Both the position numbers and the translations under genes were made by a program. DNA of 35,367 nucleotides from an uncultured Ruminococcus sp. (lineage in GTDB: Bacteria > Bacillota > Clostridia > Oscillospirales > Acutalibacteraceae): NCBI GenBank assembly GCA_902803805.1, contig CADCRH010000127.1:1-35367 (forward strand), read 5' to 3'. Positions 1 to 6,425 of the stretch are shown one piece after another (position 1 is the stretch's first letter; each line of letters starts with the position of its first letter). The notes below the pieces were generated by a model. The model made no database searches, was not told where the DNA came from, and saw nothing but the letters and a program-made list of their open reading frames with translations.

Positions 1-621
1 AACGGTAAAAAAGTTCAGAATCCCTCAAAGTTCGTGAAAGGGGAATGTCCGCAAAGCTTTGAAGAAAAACTGGAAATGATACGGGCAGCGATTCCGTATG
101 CAAGAAAAGGAAAGTATCAAAGCATTGATAATGGTTTGCCCGAAAGCCTGAACCATTTTTATCAGTGTTTCAGCAAAACGGAAGACTTTTTGAACAGCGA
201 TATGGAGATCGTACCGTTGGATGAACTGGATAAAAGTAAGGAATGGATTTACTTTGCCTATGAGAATCAAGGGGTATTCGGTTTGGTTTTAAAGAATGGC
301 ACAAGCGATGTATGGATCACCTATGATGACAAAGAGTACAGTAAGCTGAATGACCCTCTTGAAGCGGTACTGGTATATATTGCCTGCAATAATGCGATGG
401 GTTTGATGGAAGTGGTGTGTGAAGCGGATGAAAATGATATGGAAGATCTGACACCGTTTTTCTTTGAGATATGCCGCACGGAAACGATCAGATGTTTTGT
501 GAATCCCACAAGAAAGATATTGATGACCTACAATAGCGGTTCCCTCTTTCTTTCCGCAAGAACCGATTGGTATATGCAGACATTGGAGGAAGATTCCGGC
601 GTGGAGTTGGATTATTTATAA
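1..621 (+). CDS. SUKH (SMI1/KNR4)-like protein, 5' end outside window
   Basis: The frame is open from base 1, so the N-terminus probably lies upstream of the window. The first in-frame start-like codon is GTG at 34, but it has no Shine-Dalgarno sequence, so I treat the gene as partial. At least 195 residues are visible. The stretch LPESLNHFYQCF followed by GVFGLVLK and DVWI resembles the early part of SUKH/SMI1-KNR4 proteins, which often act as immunity proteins of contact-dependent or polymorphic toxin systems. That resemblance is by eye and weak. The protein is acidic, with no membrane segment or signal peptide. No toxin gene is visible because the upstream side is cut off. A strong hairpin terminator follows. 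It could equally be an unrelated cytoplasmic protein of unknown function. Confidence 0.6.
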   Translation, partial: NGKKVQNPSKFVKGECPQSFEEKLEMIRAAIPYARKGKYQSIDNGLPESLNHFYQCFSKTEDFLNSDMEIVPLDELDKSKEWIYFAYENQGVFGLVLKNGTSDVWITYDDKEYSKLNDPLEAVLVYIACNNAMGLMEVVCEADENDMEDLTPFFFEICRTETIRCFVNPTRKILMTYNSGSLFLSARTDWYMQTLEEDSGVELDYL

Positions 622-628
622 AAACCAA

Positions 629-675
629 AAACAGACTGCTGTATATTTCAAAATATATGGCAGTCTGTTTTATTT
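629..675 (+). terminator. Rho-independent terminator after SUKH-like gene
   Basis: A 20-bp stem (629-648 with 651-670, two G-U wobbles) with a 2-nt gap encloses AAACAGACTGC and its complement, then runs into TTTTATTTC. The A-rich left flank means it could also work on the other strand. Confidence 0.8.
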
Positions 676-737
676 CAGGAGAGATTGGAAATTTGAGAAT
701 GGTGAAATGAATCGAATAATAAACATTCAAAACAGTC

Positions 738-766
738 TTGACACAAAACAGTTTACGGTATATAAT
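738..766 (+). promoter_or_regulatory. Consensus sigma-A promoter of the marR-yitT operon
   Basis: TTGACA at 738-743 and TATAAT at 761-766 are separated by exactly 17 bp, a perfect vegetative promoter, 39 nt upstream of the marR ATG. A promoter this strong in front of a MarR gene would fit autorepression, but I could not find a convincing palindromic operator. Confidence 0.85.
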
Positions 767-804
767 ATTTTCAGAGTTAAAAATAAGGGGGTTTAAAAAC
801 AGAT

Positions 805-1269
805 ATGGAGATTGAAATTGAGGAAAATGTTCCCGACTATGTAAATGAAGCGGTTCTGGCAGTAGAAAGAATTGTTGCCGAAAATAAATACGGTGTTCTT
901 GAAAGGCTTATGCGGCTCACAAAGGGAGAAGTATTGGTTTTAAAAATACTGATTCAAAGCAGTACGACCATTTCACCGACAGAACTGAGCGAAGTGATGA
1001 ACAGCAGTAAGGGACGTATATCCGCCATTCTGAACTCACTGGAAAAGAAAGGCGAGATCGTTCGGGAAATCGATAAGGATAATCGCCGGAATATTATCGT
1101 AAATATTACGGAAAGCGGCAGAAAACACATTATTTCCGAGCTGGCAGACGGATACGGCATTATTGCAAAAGCACTGGAAAAAATGGGAGAGGAGGACACA
1201 AGAGAACTGATAAGATTGATGAACAAAAGCCTTTCTATTCTGAAAGAAATAGAAACCGGCGAGAAGTGA
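805..1269 (+). CDS. MarR-family winged-helix transcriptional regulator
   Basis: This 154-residue protein is the size and layout of a MarR-family DNA-binding repressor. Residues about 45-115 form the winged helix: an SPTELSEVMNSSKGRISAIL recognition-helix segment, then a wing with the basic motif DKDNRRNIIVNITESGRK. The N- and C-terminal helices would make the dimer interface. The ATG at 805 follows an AAGGGGG ribosome site. A perfect sigma-A promoter lies just upstream, and the membrane protein gene yitT starts 55 bp downstream, so the two probably form one operon. The usual MarR logic (ligand-relieved repression of its own operon) would make YitT the likely target, but the ligand cannot be read from sequence. 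Confidence 0.9.
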   Translation: MEIEIEENVPDYVNEAVLAVERIVAENKYGVLERLMRLTKGEVLVLKILIQSSTTISPTELSEVMNSSKGRISAILNSLEKKGEIVREIDKDNRRNIIVNITESGRKHIISELADGYGIIAKALEKMGEEDTRELIRLMNKSLSILKEIETGEK

Positions 1270-1324
1270 GGAGCGTTGTAACCGAAACTTCTTGAAATTG
1301 AACTTTTATCGGGAGGGAAATGAA

Positions 1325-2236
1325 TTGTTGAAAAATAATTATATCAGAAAAGTAGTCGATTTTATCGGAATTACCGTCGGCGCCATCATTGCCGCATTCG
1401 CAATTGAGGAGTTCCTCGTGCCGTGTACGATTCTTGACGGCGGTGTTGTTGGTATCGGTATTATGGTCAATAACCTTACGGGGATTCCGCTGAGTATCCT
1501 GACAGTCGTGTTCAATATTCCGTTTTTGATTGTTGGAGCAAGAAAAATGGGAAAAATGTTTATTGCCAAATCTGCCTATGCGATGGCGATATTTTCCGCT
1601 TTTCTTGAAATATTCGCACAGATGAAAAACGCAACAAGCGAGTATCTGCTTGCTGTATGTTTCGGCGGTGTGATATTGGGTATTGGTGTCGGACTGGTGA
1701 TTCGTTTTGGCGGCTGTCTTGATGGAACGGAAACGGTGGCAATTCTTTTAAATAAGCGCTTTAAGTTCCCTGTTGGTCAGACCGTGCTGATTTTCAATGT
1801 GATCATTTTCTCGGTTGCGGCGTTCATTTTCGGTTTTGACAGAGCAATGTACAGCCTTTTGACATATTTTATTACCTCAAAGGTTCTCGACATCGTGGAG
1901 TCCGGTATGGACAAAACCAAATCCGCAATGATCATCACCAATGATGCAAAGGAAATTTCGGAGCAGATCTATCAGCACCTCGGCAGAACCGTTACCATAA
2001 TGGAGGGCGAGGGACTGGTCAGCGGTAAGAAAACCATTCTTTACTGTGTGCTCACACGTTTTGAAATTCAGGAACTGAAAGAGATCATCAAAAATGTTGA
2101 TTCCTCTGCCTTTATCGCTATCAGCGACGTGTCGGAAATCATCGGTACACATATGAAGAAAACCGCCAAGCTGACAAACAATGACAAAGAACCAACAGAA
2201 CCAAAAGAAAAAACCGCAGAAAAAGCGGAAGTATAA
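1325..2236 (+). CDS. YitT family membrane protein (DUF161 + DUF2179)
   Basis: This integral membrane protein of about 303 residues has five to six hydrophobic segments in the first two-thirds, including GFGG/GGCLDGTETVAI loops typical of YitT proteins. A soluble C-terminal DUF2179 domain follows (about residues 205-285, with TIMEGEGLVSGKKTILYCVL). The tail is a Lys/Glu-rich extension. YitT proteins are common in Firmicutes, and their transported substrate or role is not settled. I start it at TTG 1325 because GGGAGG at 1311-1316 lies 8 nt upstream. An in-frame TTG at 1292 exists but lacks a properly spaced ribosome site. It follows marR and is probably co-transcribed with it. Confidence 0.85.
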   Translation: MLKNNYIRKVVDFIGITVGAIIAAFAIEEFLVPCTILDGGVVGIGIMVNNLTGIPLSILTVVFNIPFLIVGARKMGKMFIAKSAYAMAIFSAFLEIFAQMKNATSEYLLAVCFGGVILGIGVGLVIRFGGCLDGTETVAILLNKRFKFPVGQTVLIFNVIIFSVAAFIFGFDRAMYSLLTYFITSKVLDIVESGMDKTKSAMIITNDAKEISEQIYQHLGRTVTIMEGEGLVSGKKTILYCVLTRFEIQELKEIIKNVDSSAFIAISDVSEIIGTHMKKTAKLTNNDKEPTEPKEKTAEKAEV

Positions 2237-2239
2237 TAA

Positions 2240-2275
2240 GACAGCCGTAACGGAAATCCGCTGCGGCTGTCTTTG
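2240..2275. terminator. Shared terminator between convergent yitT and nitroreductase
   Basis: GACAGCCG (2240-2247) pairs with CGGCTGTC (2264-2271). An inner CGG/CCG pair closes an AAAT loop, and CTTTG follows. It lies between the two converging stop codons and probably serves both genes. The U-tract is modest on either strand. Confidence 0.65.
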
Positions 2276-2287
2276 TATTGGATGAGA

Positions 2288-2806
2288 TTAAAGTGTTTCG
2301 TAGCTGACAAGCTCATCTAAGTTGATTCTTGTCTTTTCGTGACGTTCTGGATTGGCAGGCTGTTCGTCGGTGTAGCCTATGGCGAGAAGATTGATCGGTT
2401 CAAGATGGTTGGGAAGATGAAATTCCTCTTTGATGACATCGGGCTTGAACCAACAGATCCATAAAGAGCCTAAACCAAGGTCGGTTGCTTCCAGCATCAT
2501 ATGGTCGGTCAGAATACTTGCGTCAATATCAACCGTATTCTTGCTGTCATATTTTCTTATCCACGCCTTTGAGGTATCGGAGCAGACAATAATGACAAGT
2601 GGTGCATTATAGATTCTTGCCGCCTGATTGATTTTCTTCAAACCTTCATCGCTCTGAACAACGATCAGTTTGACAGGCTGTAAATTGGCGGCTGTCGGTG
2701 CTGTATGAGCGGCATAAAGTATTTTATCGAGTTTTTCACGTTCCACCTTTTTGCCGTTATAGCTGCGAACGGAATAGCGTGATTTTGCGAGCTCCAGAAA
2801 TTCCAT
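2288..2806 (-). CDS. Nitroreductase family protein
   Basis: This 172-residue FMN-dependent nitroreductase-fold protein is close to the size of the short members of the family. Family features visible are the N-terminal SRYSVRSYNGKKVE (basic phosphate-binding segment), the TAPTAANLQPVK loop, the central DASILTDHMMLEATDLGLGS helix and a WICWFKPDVIKEE region. Such enzymes reduce nitro groups, quinones or flavins with NAD(P)H, and the natural substrate is unknown here. AGGAGG precedes the ATG, and a minus-strand promoter lies within 80 bp. It is the only full-size minus-strand gene in the window and converges on yitT. A 10-bp perfect inverted repeat flanks its start region. Confidence 0.9.
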   Translation of the reverse strand: MEFLELAKSRYSVRSYNGKKVEREKLDKILYAAHTAPTAANLQPVKLIVVQSDEGLKKINQAARIYNAPLVIIVCSDTSKAWIRKYDSKNTVDIDASILTDHMMLEATDLGLGSLWICWFKPDVIKEEFHLPNHLEPINLLAIGYTDEQPANPERHEKTRINLDELVSYETL

Positions 2807-2818
2807 AAAAATTTTCCT

Positions 2819-2871
2819 CCTGTTTGATTGATTTCCGGGTTATCCCATCCTATAATTATATATCAAACAGG
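2819..2871. repeat. 10-bp inverted repeat around nitroreductase promoter
   Basis: CCTGTTTGAT (2819-2828) and ATCAAACAGG (2862-2871) are perfect inverted copies 33 bp apart. On the minus strand the distal arm sits in the promoter spacer, and the proximal arm runs into the AGGAGG site. It could be a pair of operator half-sites. A hairpin in mRNA is unlikely because the distal arm lies upstream of the expected transcription start. Confidence 0.4.
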
Positions 2872-2883
2872 TAAAAATCACAA
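2855..2883 (-). promoter_or_regulatory. Promoter of the nitroreductase gene
   Basis: Reading the minus strand, TTGTGA (2883-2878) and TATAAT (2860-2855) are 17 bp apart, about 50 nt upstream of the ATG. The -35 box matches 4 of 6 consensus bases, and the -10 is perfect. Confidence 0.7.
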
Positions 2884-3002
2884 GAATGTACTTTTTAGGT
2901 ATATACGATCAAAAAAGAAAGTAAGAAACAGTATAAAGAGAAAAGAAAAAGCTGCCATAGTGTATTATCAAAAAGTGAAACTTCTCATTTCGATGAAACA
3001 TC

Positions 3003-3030
3003 TTGACAGTCGGCGATCGATCGTTATATT
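3003..3030 (+). promoter_or_regulatory. Promoter of small gene at 3066
   Basis: TTGACA (3003-3008) is followed by TATATT (3025-3030, 16-bp spacer) or TATTAT (3027-3032, 18-bp spacer). The ATG lies about 35 nt further on. Confidence 0.65.
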
Positions 3031-3065
3031 ATATCATCAATGATATTCAAACAGGAGGTGTTTTT

Positions 3066-3326
3066 ATGCTGTGCGAAAGTTTACCGGGAATAATGTGGTT
3101 TCAGAACGACAACCGTTATTCCGAAAGCGATGATCTGTTTCATTATATCATCCTTCCGAATCCGAGCGAAGAAACAATGACTGTCAAAATATGGCACGGT
3201 GAATTCTGCTATGAAAAAAGCCTTGACGAAATTGTGTCCGAACGCACCTTTGAGATTTCCACAAGCGGACGTGAGGAAATGATCGCGTATATCCGCGATG
3301 AGGACTATCATTACTGGCGGCATTGA
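3066..3326 (+). CDS. Small hypothetical protein (86 aa)
   Basis: I do not recognise this protein. It is 86 residues, acidic and aromatic-rich, with no membrane segment, signal peptide or metal motif. It begins MLCESLPGIMWF and ends RDEDYHYWRH. I chose ATG 3066 because AGGAGG at 3053-3058 lies 7 nt upstream, and an own promoter is visible at 3003-3030. The frame is open further upstream, but that part includes the promoter. It stands alone between the nitroreductase promoter and a type I toxin-antitoxin locus. Confidence 0.7.
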   Translation: MLCESLPGIMWFQNDNRYSESDDLFHYIILPNPSEETMTVKIWHGEFCYEKSLDEIVSERTFEISTSGREEMIAYIRDEDYHYWRH

Positions 3327-3382
3327 TCGATGTCAGAATGTTAGAGCCTGTTGTGGGGGCTGTTCTTTTTTGCATATGAATA

Positions 3383-3411
3383 TTGACATAGATTTTCGCG
3401 TATGCTATAAT
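3383..3411 (+). promoter_or_regulatory. Consensus promoter of antitoxin RNA
   Basis: TTGACA (3383-3388), a 17-bp spacer and TATAAT (3406-3411) with an extended -10 (TGC just before it) form a perfect sigma-A promoter. No plausible protein start with a ribosome site follows before the terminator at 3456-3498, which argues for a small RNA. Confidence 0.85.
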
Positions 3412-3417
3412 AGCCAT

Positions 3418-3498
3418 AGGCAAAAAAGATACGAGTTGGTTCATACCGACGAAATGCCCCCGCACAAGGCAGTAACTTGTACGGGGGCTGTCCTTTTT
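3418..3498 (+). ncRNA. Candidate antitoxin RNA of a par/Fst-type type I TA locus
   Basis: A transcript of about 80 nt is predicted from the consensus promoter at 3383-3411 to the terminator hairpin 3456-3468/3476-3488, which is followed by CCTTTTT. Bases 3422-3450 closely match the + strand at 3597-3625, the complement of the toxin mRNA around its start codon. The first 13 and last 8 bases of the two 29-nt segments are identical, with a divergent 8-nt centre. The RNA can therefore base-pair with the toxin message from just after its Shine-Dalgarno sequence to about codon 8 and block translation. Convergent toxin and RNA genes with such direct repeats are the layout of the enterococcal par (fst) locus. 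The function is inferred. Confidence 0.7.
3456..3498 (+). terminator. Terminator of antitoxin RNA
   Basis: GCCCCCGCACAAG (3456-3468) pairs with CTTGTACGGGGGC (3476-3488) with one mismatch and a 7-nt loop. CCTTTTT follows. On the minus strand the hairpin is not followed by a U-tract, so efficient termination of the converging toxin message here is uncertain. Confidence 0.8.
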
Positions 3499-3532
3499 GG
3501 TCGAGGCGGACTAAACCTCAGGTCTGTTACCG

Positions 3533-3619
3533 TTATTTGTTGCCGTCAGACCATTTGCAAATGTAGTAGGCAACCACACTTGCCATAACGGAAACGAAAA
3601 AAGATACGATCAAGTCCAT
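3533..3619 (-). CDS. Candidate 28-aa type I toxin (Fst/holin-like membrane peptide)
   Basis: A 28-residue peptide begins MDLIVSFFVSVMASVVAYYI and continues with CKWSDGNK, then TAA. It has one hydrophobic span (about residues 3-20) and a short charged tail, the form of Fst/Ldr/holin-like type I toxins, which damage the membrane when overproduced. AAGGGGG lies 7-8 nt upstream of the ATG. A minus-strand promoter with an extended TATAAT box lies 46 nt upstream. A divergent copy of its start region is carried by the converging small RNA. The 7-8-nt complementarity between its 5' leader (GTTACCG) and sequence just after the stop (CGGTAAC) could fold the mRNA end to end. Toxicity is inferred from form and context only. 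Confidence 0.75.
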   Translation of the reverse strand: MDLIVSFFVSVMASVVAYYICKWSDGNK

Positions 3620-3664
3620 ACCGACACCCCCTTCCTGAACCTGTATAGGGGCGGTAACGGTATT

Positions 3665-3692
3665 ATTATAGCACATTTTGTCGAATTTTCAA
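3665..3692 (-). promoter_or_regulatory. Promoter of the toxin gene
   Basis: On the minus strand, TTGAAA (3692-3687) is followed after 16 bp by TATAAT (3670-3665), preceded by TGC (extended -10). The leader between the start of transcription and the toxin ATG is about 40 nt. Confidence 0.75.
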
Positions 3693-3813
3693 TACATATA
3701 TTTTTATCTGTAAATAGGCAGCGGCAATTTTACGGAACATTATTAAAATATAATAGAATGGAGCCTCATTTCCGGCGGTAGAAAGTATGCCAAAATGTTC
3801 AGAAATAAAACAT

Positions 3814-3842
3814 TTGAATATTCGGAATCGGTATGTTATAAT
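3814..3842 (+). promoter_or_regulatory. Promoter of membrane protein gene at 3875
   Basis: TTGAAT (3814-3819), a 17-bp spacer and TATAAT (3837-3842), 32 nt upstream of the ATG. Confidence 0.75.
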
Positions 3843-3874
3843 AAGTATCAATTTGTATAAAGGAGATAGTGAGA

Positions 3875-4612
3875 ATGGAAAAATATATGCAGGTTGATTC
3901 AATGAATAACTACTGCGAACAAATCGTGAAAAAGAAAATGTCACCGCAAACGGTTTCCGGTATCGTGATAGGGTTGATTTTGGTGACGATCATCGTATTT
4001 GTCAGTGTATATCTTTCAACATATTTCGGCTGGCTGGTGCCGGTTGCGCTTCTGATGTTCGGTTTGGGAGCTTATCTGATCTATTATATTATTGTTAATT
4101 CGGGTGTTGAGTACGAATATACTTTTGTAATGGGCGAATTAAGAATTGACCGTATCAAAGGAAAGGCAAGACGCAAAAGAATTACCGTGTTTGACGTTAA
4201 GTCCATCGACAAAATGGATAAGCTGATCGATCCCGAAACGGGTAAAAGAAATATCGACATTTCAAAACACAGTCTTGTGCTTCGCGCCGCCATCAACGAA
4301 ACAGATCCAAGTACCTATTATGTTATCATTCACGACAAAATCAGACAGAAGCCCGCAGTGTTGCTGTTCTGCCCCGATGAAAGAACAATGAGTATGATTC
4401 AGCCGTATTTTTCGATTGCGCTGAAGAAAAAATTCTTTATGGCAAAGAATGAAGAAAAGAAGAAAGCTGCCGAATCCAAGGAAAAAAACATTGATGTTAA
4501 AAAAACCGAAACCAAAGAGAGCTTTGTTGAACAGGAAGTAAAAGCCGAAAAACAGGAATCAAAATCTTCCAAGAACGCTAAGACTTCCAAAAATAAGAAA
4601 AACAAAAAATGA
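3875..4612 (+). CDS. Two-TM membrane protein with lysine-rich tail (possibly DUF6106)
   Basis: The protein has 245 residues. Two hydrophobic segments close together (about residues 29-50 and 54-75) form a hairpin anchor. A soluble middle domain follows, with basic GKARRKRITVFDVKSI and a strand-rich YVIIHDKIRQKPAVLLFCPD region, then an extended charged Lys/Glu/Ser tail from about residue 190 that is probably disordered. The middle resembles bacterial-PH-like membrane proteins. From memory it may belong to DUF6106, but I cannot confirm that. ATG 3875 is preferred over GTG 3869 because AGGAG (3861-3865) is 9 nt away from the ATG but only 3 nt from the GTG. It has its own promoter and terminator, so it is monocistronic, just upstream of ytfJ. 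Confidence 0.75.
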   Translation: MEKYMQVDSMNNYCEQIVKKKMSPQTVSGIVIGLILVTIIVFVSVYLSTYFGWLVPVALLMFGLGAYLIYYIIVNSGVEYEYTFVMGELRIDRIKGKARRKRITVFDVKSIDKMDKLIDPETGKRNIDISKHSLVLRAAINETDPSTYYVIIHDKIRQKPAVLLFCPDERTMSMIQPYFSIALKKKFFMAKNEEKKKAAESKEKNIDVKKTETKESFVEQEVKAEKQESKSSKNAKTSKNKKNKK

Positions 4613-4630
4613 ACAACCTCAAAAAAGAAA

Positions 4631-4675
4631 GACCGGGCAGCCTGAAAAGGTTGCCCGGTCAGTGCTTTTTGTTGA
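4631..4675 (+). terminator. Terminator after membrane protein gene
   Basis: GACCGGGCAGCCT (4631-4643) pairs with AGGTTGCCCGGTC (4648-4660) with a G-U pair and a short GAAA loop. AGTGCTTTTTG follows. Confidence 0.85.
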
Positions 4676-4708
4676 CGGAACAAAAGAAAAATTAACTGTT
4701 TATCCTAC

Positions 4709-4737
4709 TTGATATTTGACAACAATTATATTATACT
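4709..4737 (+). promoter_or_regulatory. Promoter of ytfJ
   Basis: TTGATA (4709-4714) and TATACT (4732-4737) are 17 bp apart, 25 nt before the ATG. It reads as a vegetative sigma-A type. No sigma-F or sigma-G signature is evident to me, although ytfJ is a sporulation-associated gene in Bacillus. Confidence 0.6.
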
Positions 4738-4762
4738 TATTTCTGTAAAGGCGGTGTTTAAA

Positions 4763-5212
4763 ATGAGCGAACGTCCAATTGAAGGTCTTATGGACACAAC
4801 TCTGGAAAAAATAAAACAAATGGTAAATGCAAATACGGTGATTGGTGATCCGATCGTCACTCCCGACGGTACAACCATTATTCCTGTATCAAAGATAGTA
4901 TATGGTTTTGCATCGGGCGGTTCGGAATTTGCTTCCAAAAAATCCGAATCAAAAAATCTTTTCGGCGGCGGAGGCGGTGCAGGCGTTACCATTACTCCTG
5001 TTGCTTTCATATCCATCAGTAACGGTGATGTTAAGCTTCTCAATATTTCCGAATACAACGGTTCGGGTGACAGGGCTGTAGGAATGGTTCCCGAACTTTT
5101 CGACAAGGTTGTTGCACTTTTCAAAAAAGACAAAAAAACCGAAGAACCCCAAAAAGAAAAAACAACCGACATCAACATCGGTGAGGTAAACATCGAAGAC
5201 CCAAAAATCTGA
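4763..5212 (+). CDS. ytfJ: GerW family sporulation protein YtfJ
   Basis: This 149-residue protein matches the YtfJ/GerW family. The N-terminus is MSERPIEGLMDTTLEKIKQM. The core has VIGDPIVTPDGTTIIPVSKI, then a glycine run (GGGGGAG), TPVAFISISNGDVKLL and a C-terminal helix near FDKVVALF. In Bacillus subtilis GerW is a forespore protein needed for normal germination responses. The family also occurs in non-sporulating Clostridia. The tail is Lys/Glu-rich. The start is ATG 4763 with AAAGGCGG upstream at 4747-4754. It has its own promoter. A heptad-type intergenic repeat starts 6 nt after its stop. Confidence 0.92.
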   Translation: MSERPIEGLMDTTLEKIKQMVNANTVIGDPIVTPDGTTIIPVSKIVYGFASGGSEFASKKSESKNLFGGGGGAGVTITPVAFISISNGDVKLLNISEYNGSGDRAVGMVPELFDKVVALFKKDKKTEEPQKEKTTDINIGEVNIEDPKI

Positions 5213-5217
5213 AAATT

Positions 5218-5260
5218 AATTCATAATTCATAATGCATAATTCATAATTGCCCTGTGGGG
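5218..5260 (+). repeat. Intergenic heptad repeat, copy 1
   Basis: A 32-nt block (5218-5249) of AATT followed by four CATAATK heptads, then CCCTGTGGGG. The block is identical to 12741-12772 and 33975-34006. It begins 6 nt after the ytfJ stop. Confidence 0.85.
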
Positions 5261-5339
5261 ATACGGAAGAAGTGATGCAGCTGTAAGCTGTATAAAAATT
5301 ATTCAGGATTCATTATTCTTTTTTTGGGAGGTGGTGAGA

Positions 5340-6425
5340 ATGAGTGCGGAAGCAAGATCATTCAGATGTCCAAACTGTTCTGCTGATTTGAAATTTTTCC
5401 CCGATCAACAGAAGTTTTGCTGTGAATACTGTAGGAGCGAATTTACCGAAACAGAGCTGCTCCGAACCCTCGACAGTGAAAATACCAACAACAATGCCCG
5501 GAATGATGCTGCCGATAATGTTCCCTCGACCGAGCAGGTGATCTATGAAAATACACGTCTGTATGCTTGTCCGAGCTGCGGTGCGGAAATTGTTTCCGAT
5601 GAGAATACCGCAGCTTCTTTTTGTTATTATTGTCATAATCCCGTCATTCTGAAAGGCAGAGTGGACGGCAGTTTTCGTCCGTCAAAGGTGATCCCGTTTT
5701 CGTTCGGCAAAGATGTTGCCGTTGAAAAATTCAACGAGTGGGCAAGACAGAAAAAATATATACCGAAAGATCTGCTTTCAGAAAAGCAAATTGAAAAAAT
5801 GACAGGTCTGTATGTTCCTTTTTGGGTGGCAGATGCCGACACCAACAGTCGTTTTGAATGTATCGGAGAAAATGTGACGACTTGGAGATCGGGTTCATAC
5901 GAATACACAAAAGTAAAGCAGTACAGTGTTATCCGTGATATGAACATAGAATATAAAGGGGTTCCGGCGGACGGTTCAAAGAAAATCGAGGACAGCATAA
6001 TGGAAGCGATAGAGCCTTACGATTACAAAGGTGTCAGGGACTTTCATATGATGTATCTGAGCGGATTTTTTGCGGATAAATATGATGTTCCGAAAGAACA
6101 GCTCTATGACAGGATAAAAAGCAGAATGTTTCAGAATAATCACCAAACGGTCAAAAACACCTGTACATATACAGCATTGAAAAATGAACAGTTTTATGAC
6201 AATGTTTGTAATGTTGACTGGAGCTATATGATGCTGCCCGTTTGGTTTATGACCTTTCATTACAAAGGGGAAATATGGAAATATGCCATCAATGGTCAGA
6301 CAGGAAAAATTTCGGGACAGCTTCCGATCGATAAAGGAAAAGTTTTCAAACATAATCTTCTTGTCGGAACCATTGTGACAGCGGCAACAATGCTGTTGGG
6401 GTATTTGCTGGGGGGTATTTTTTAA
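5340..6425 (+). CDS. Double zinc-ribbon protein with C-terminal membrane segment
   Basis: The protein has 361 residues. Two zinc ribbons are visible near the N-terminus: CPNC at about 11-14 with CCEYC at about 27-31, and CPSC near 77-80 with CYYC near 95-98 (TFIIB-type spacing). A long domain of unknown function follows (residues about 115-340), rich in Tyr/Trp with GLYVPFWVADAD and MMLPVWFMTFHYKG. The last 20 residues are a hydrophobic helix ending LLGGIF. Such proteins are often labelled TFIIB-type zinc-ribbon or helicase-like, but no helicase motifs are present. GGGAGG 8 nt upstream selects ATG 5340. The stop overlaps the ATG of the TPM-domain gene (TAATG), so the two are translationally coupled and probably act together at the membrane. 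Confidence 0.8.
   Translation: MSAEARSFRCPNCSADLKFFPDQQKFCCEYCRSEFTETELLRTLDSENTNNNARNDAADNVPSTEQVIYENTRLYACPSCGAEIVSDENTAASFCYYCHNPVILKGRVDGSFRPSKVIPFSFGKDVAVEKFNEWARQKKYIPKDLLSEKQIEKMTGLYVPFWVADADTNSRFECIGENVTTWRSGSYEYTKVKQYSVIRDMNIEYKGVPADGSKKIEDSIMEAIEPYDYKGVRDFHMMYLSGFFADKYDVPKEQLYDRIKSRMFQNNHQTVKNTCTYTALKNEQFYDNVCNVDWSYMMLPVWFMTFHYKGEIWKYAINGQTGKISGQLPIDKGKVFKHNLLVGTIVTAATMLLGYLLGGIF

Noticed and set aside
2828..3043. 71-codon + strand frame in the gap after the nitroreductase
   Set aside because: AT-rich Lys/Ile composition, no ribosome site, and it overlaps promoters of both neighbours.
3298..3588. 96-codon + strand frame across the antitoxin RNA
   Set aside because: It crosses a promoter and a strong terminator, has no ribosome site and no protein-like composition.
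5218..5249. Heptad block as a CRISPR repeat
   Set aside because: Copies are kilobases apart with genes between them, no regular spacers and no cas genes.
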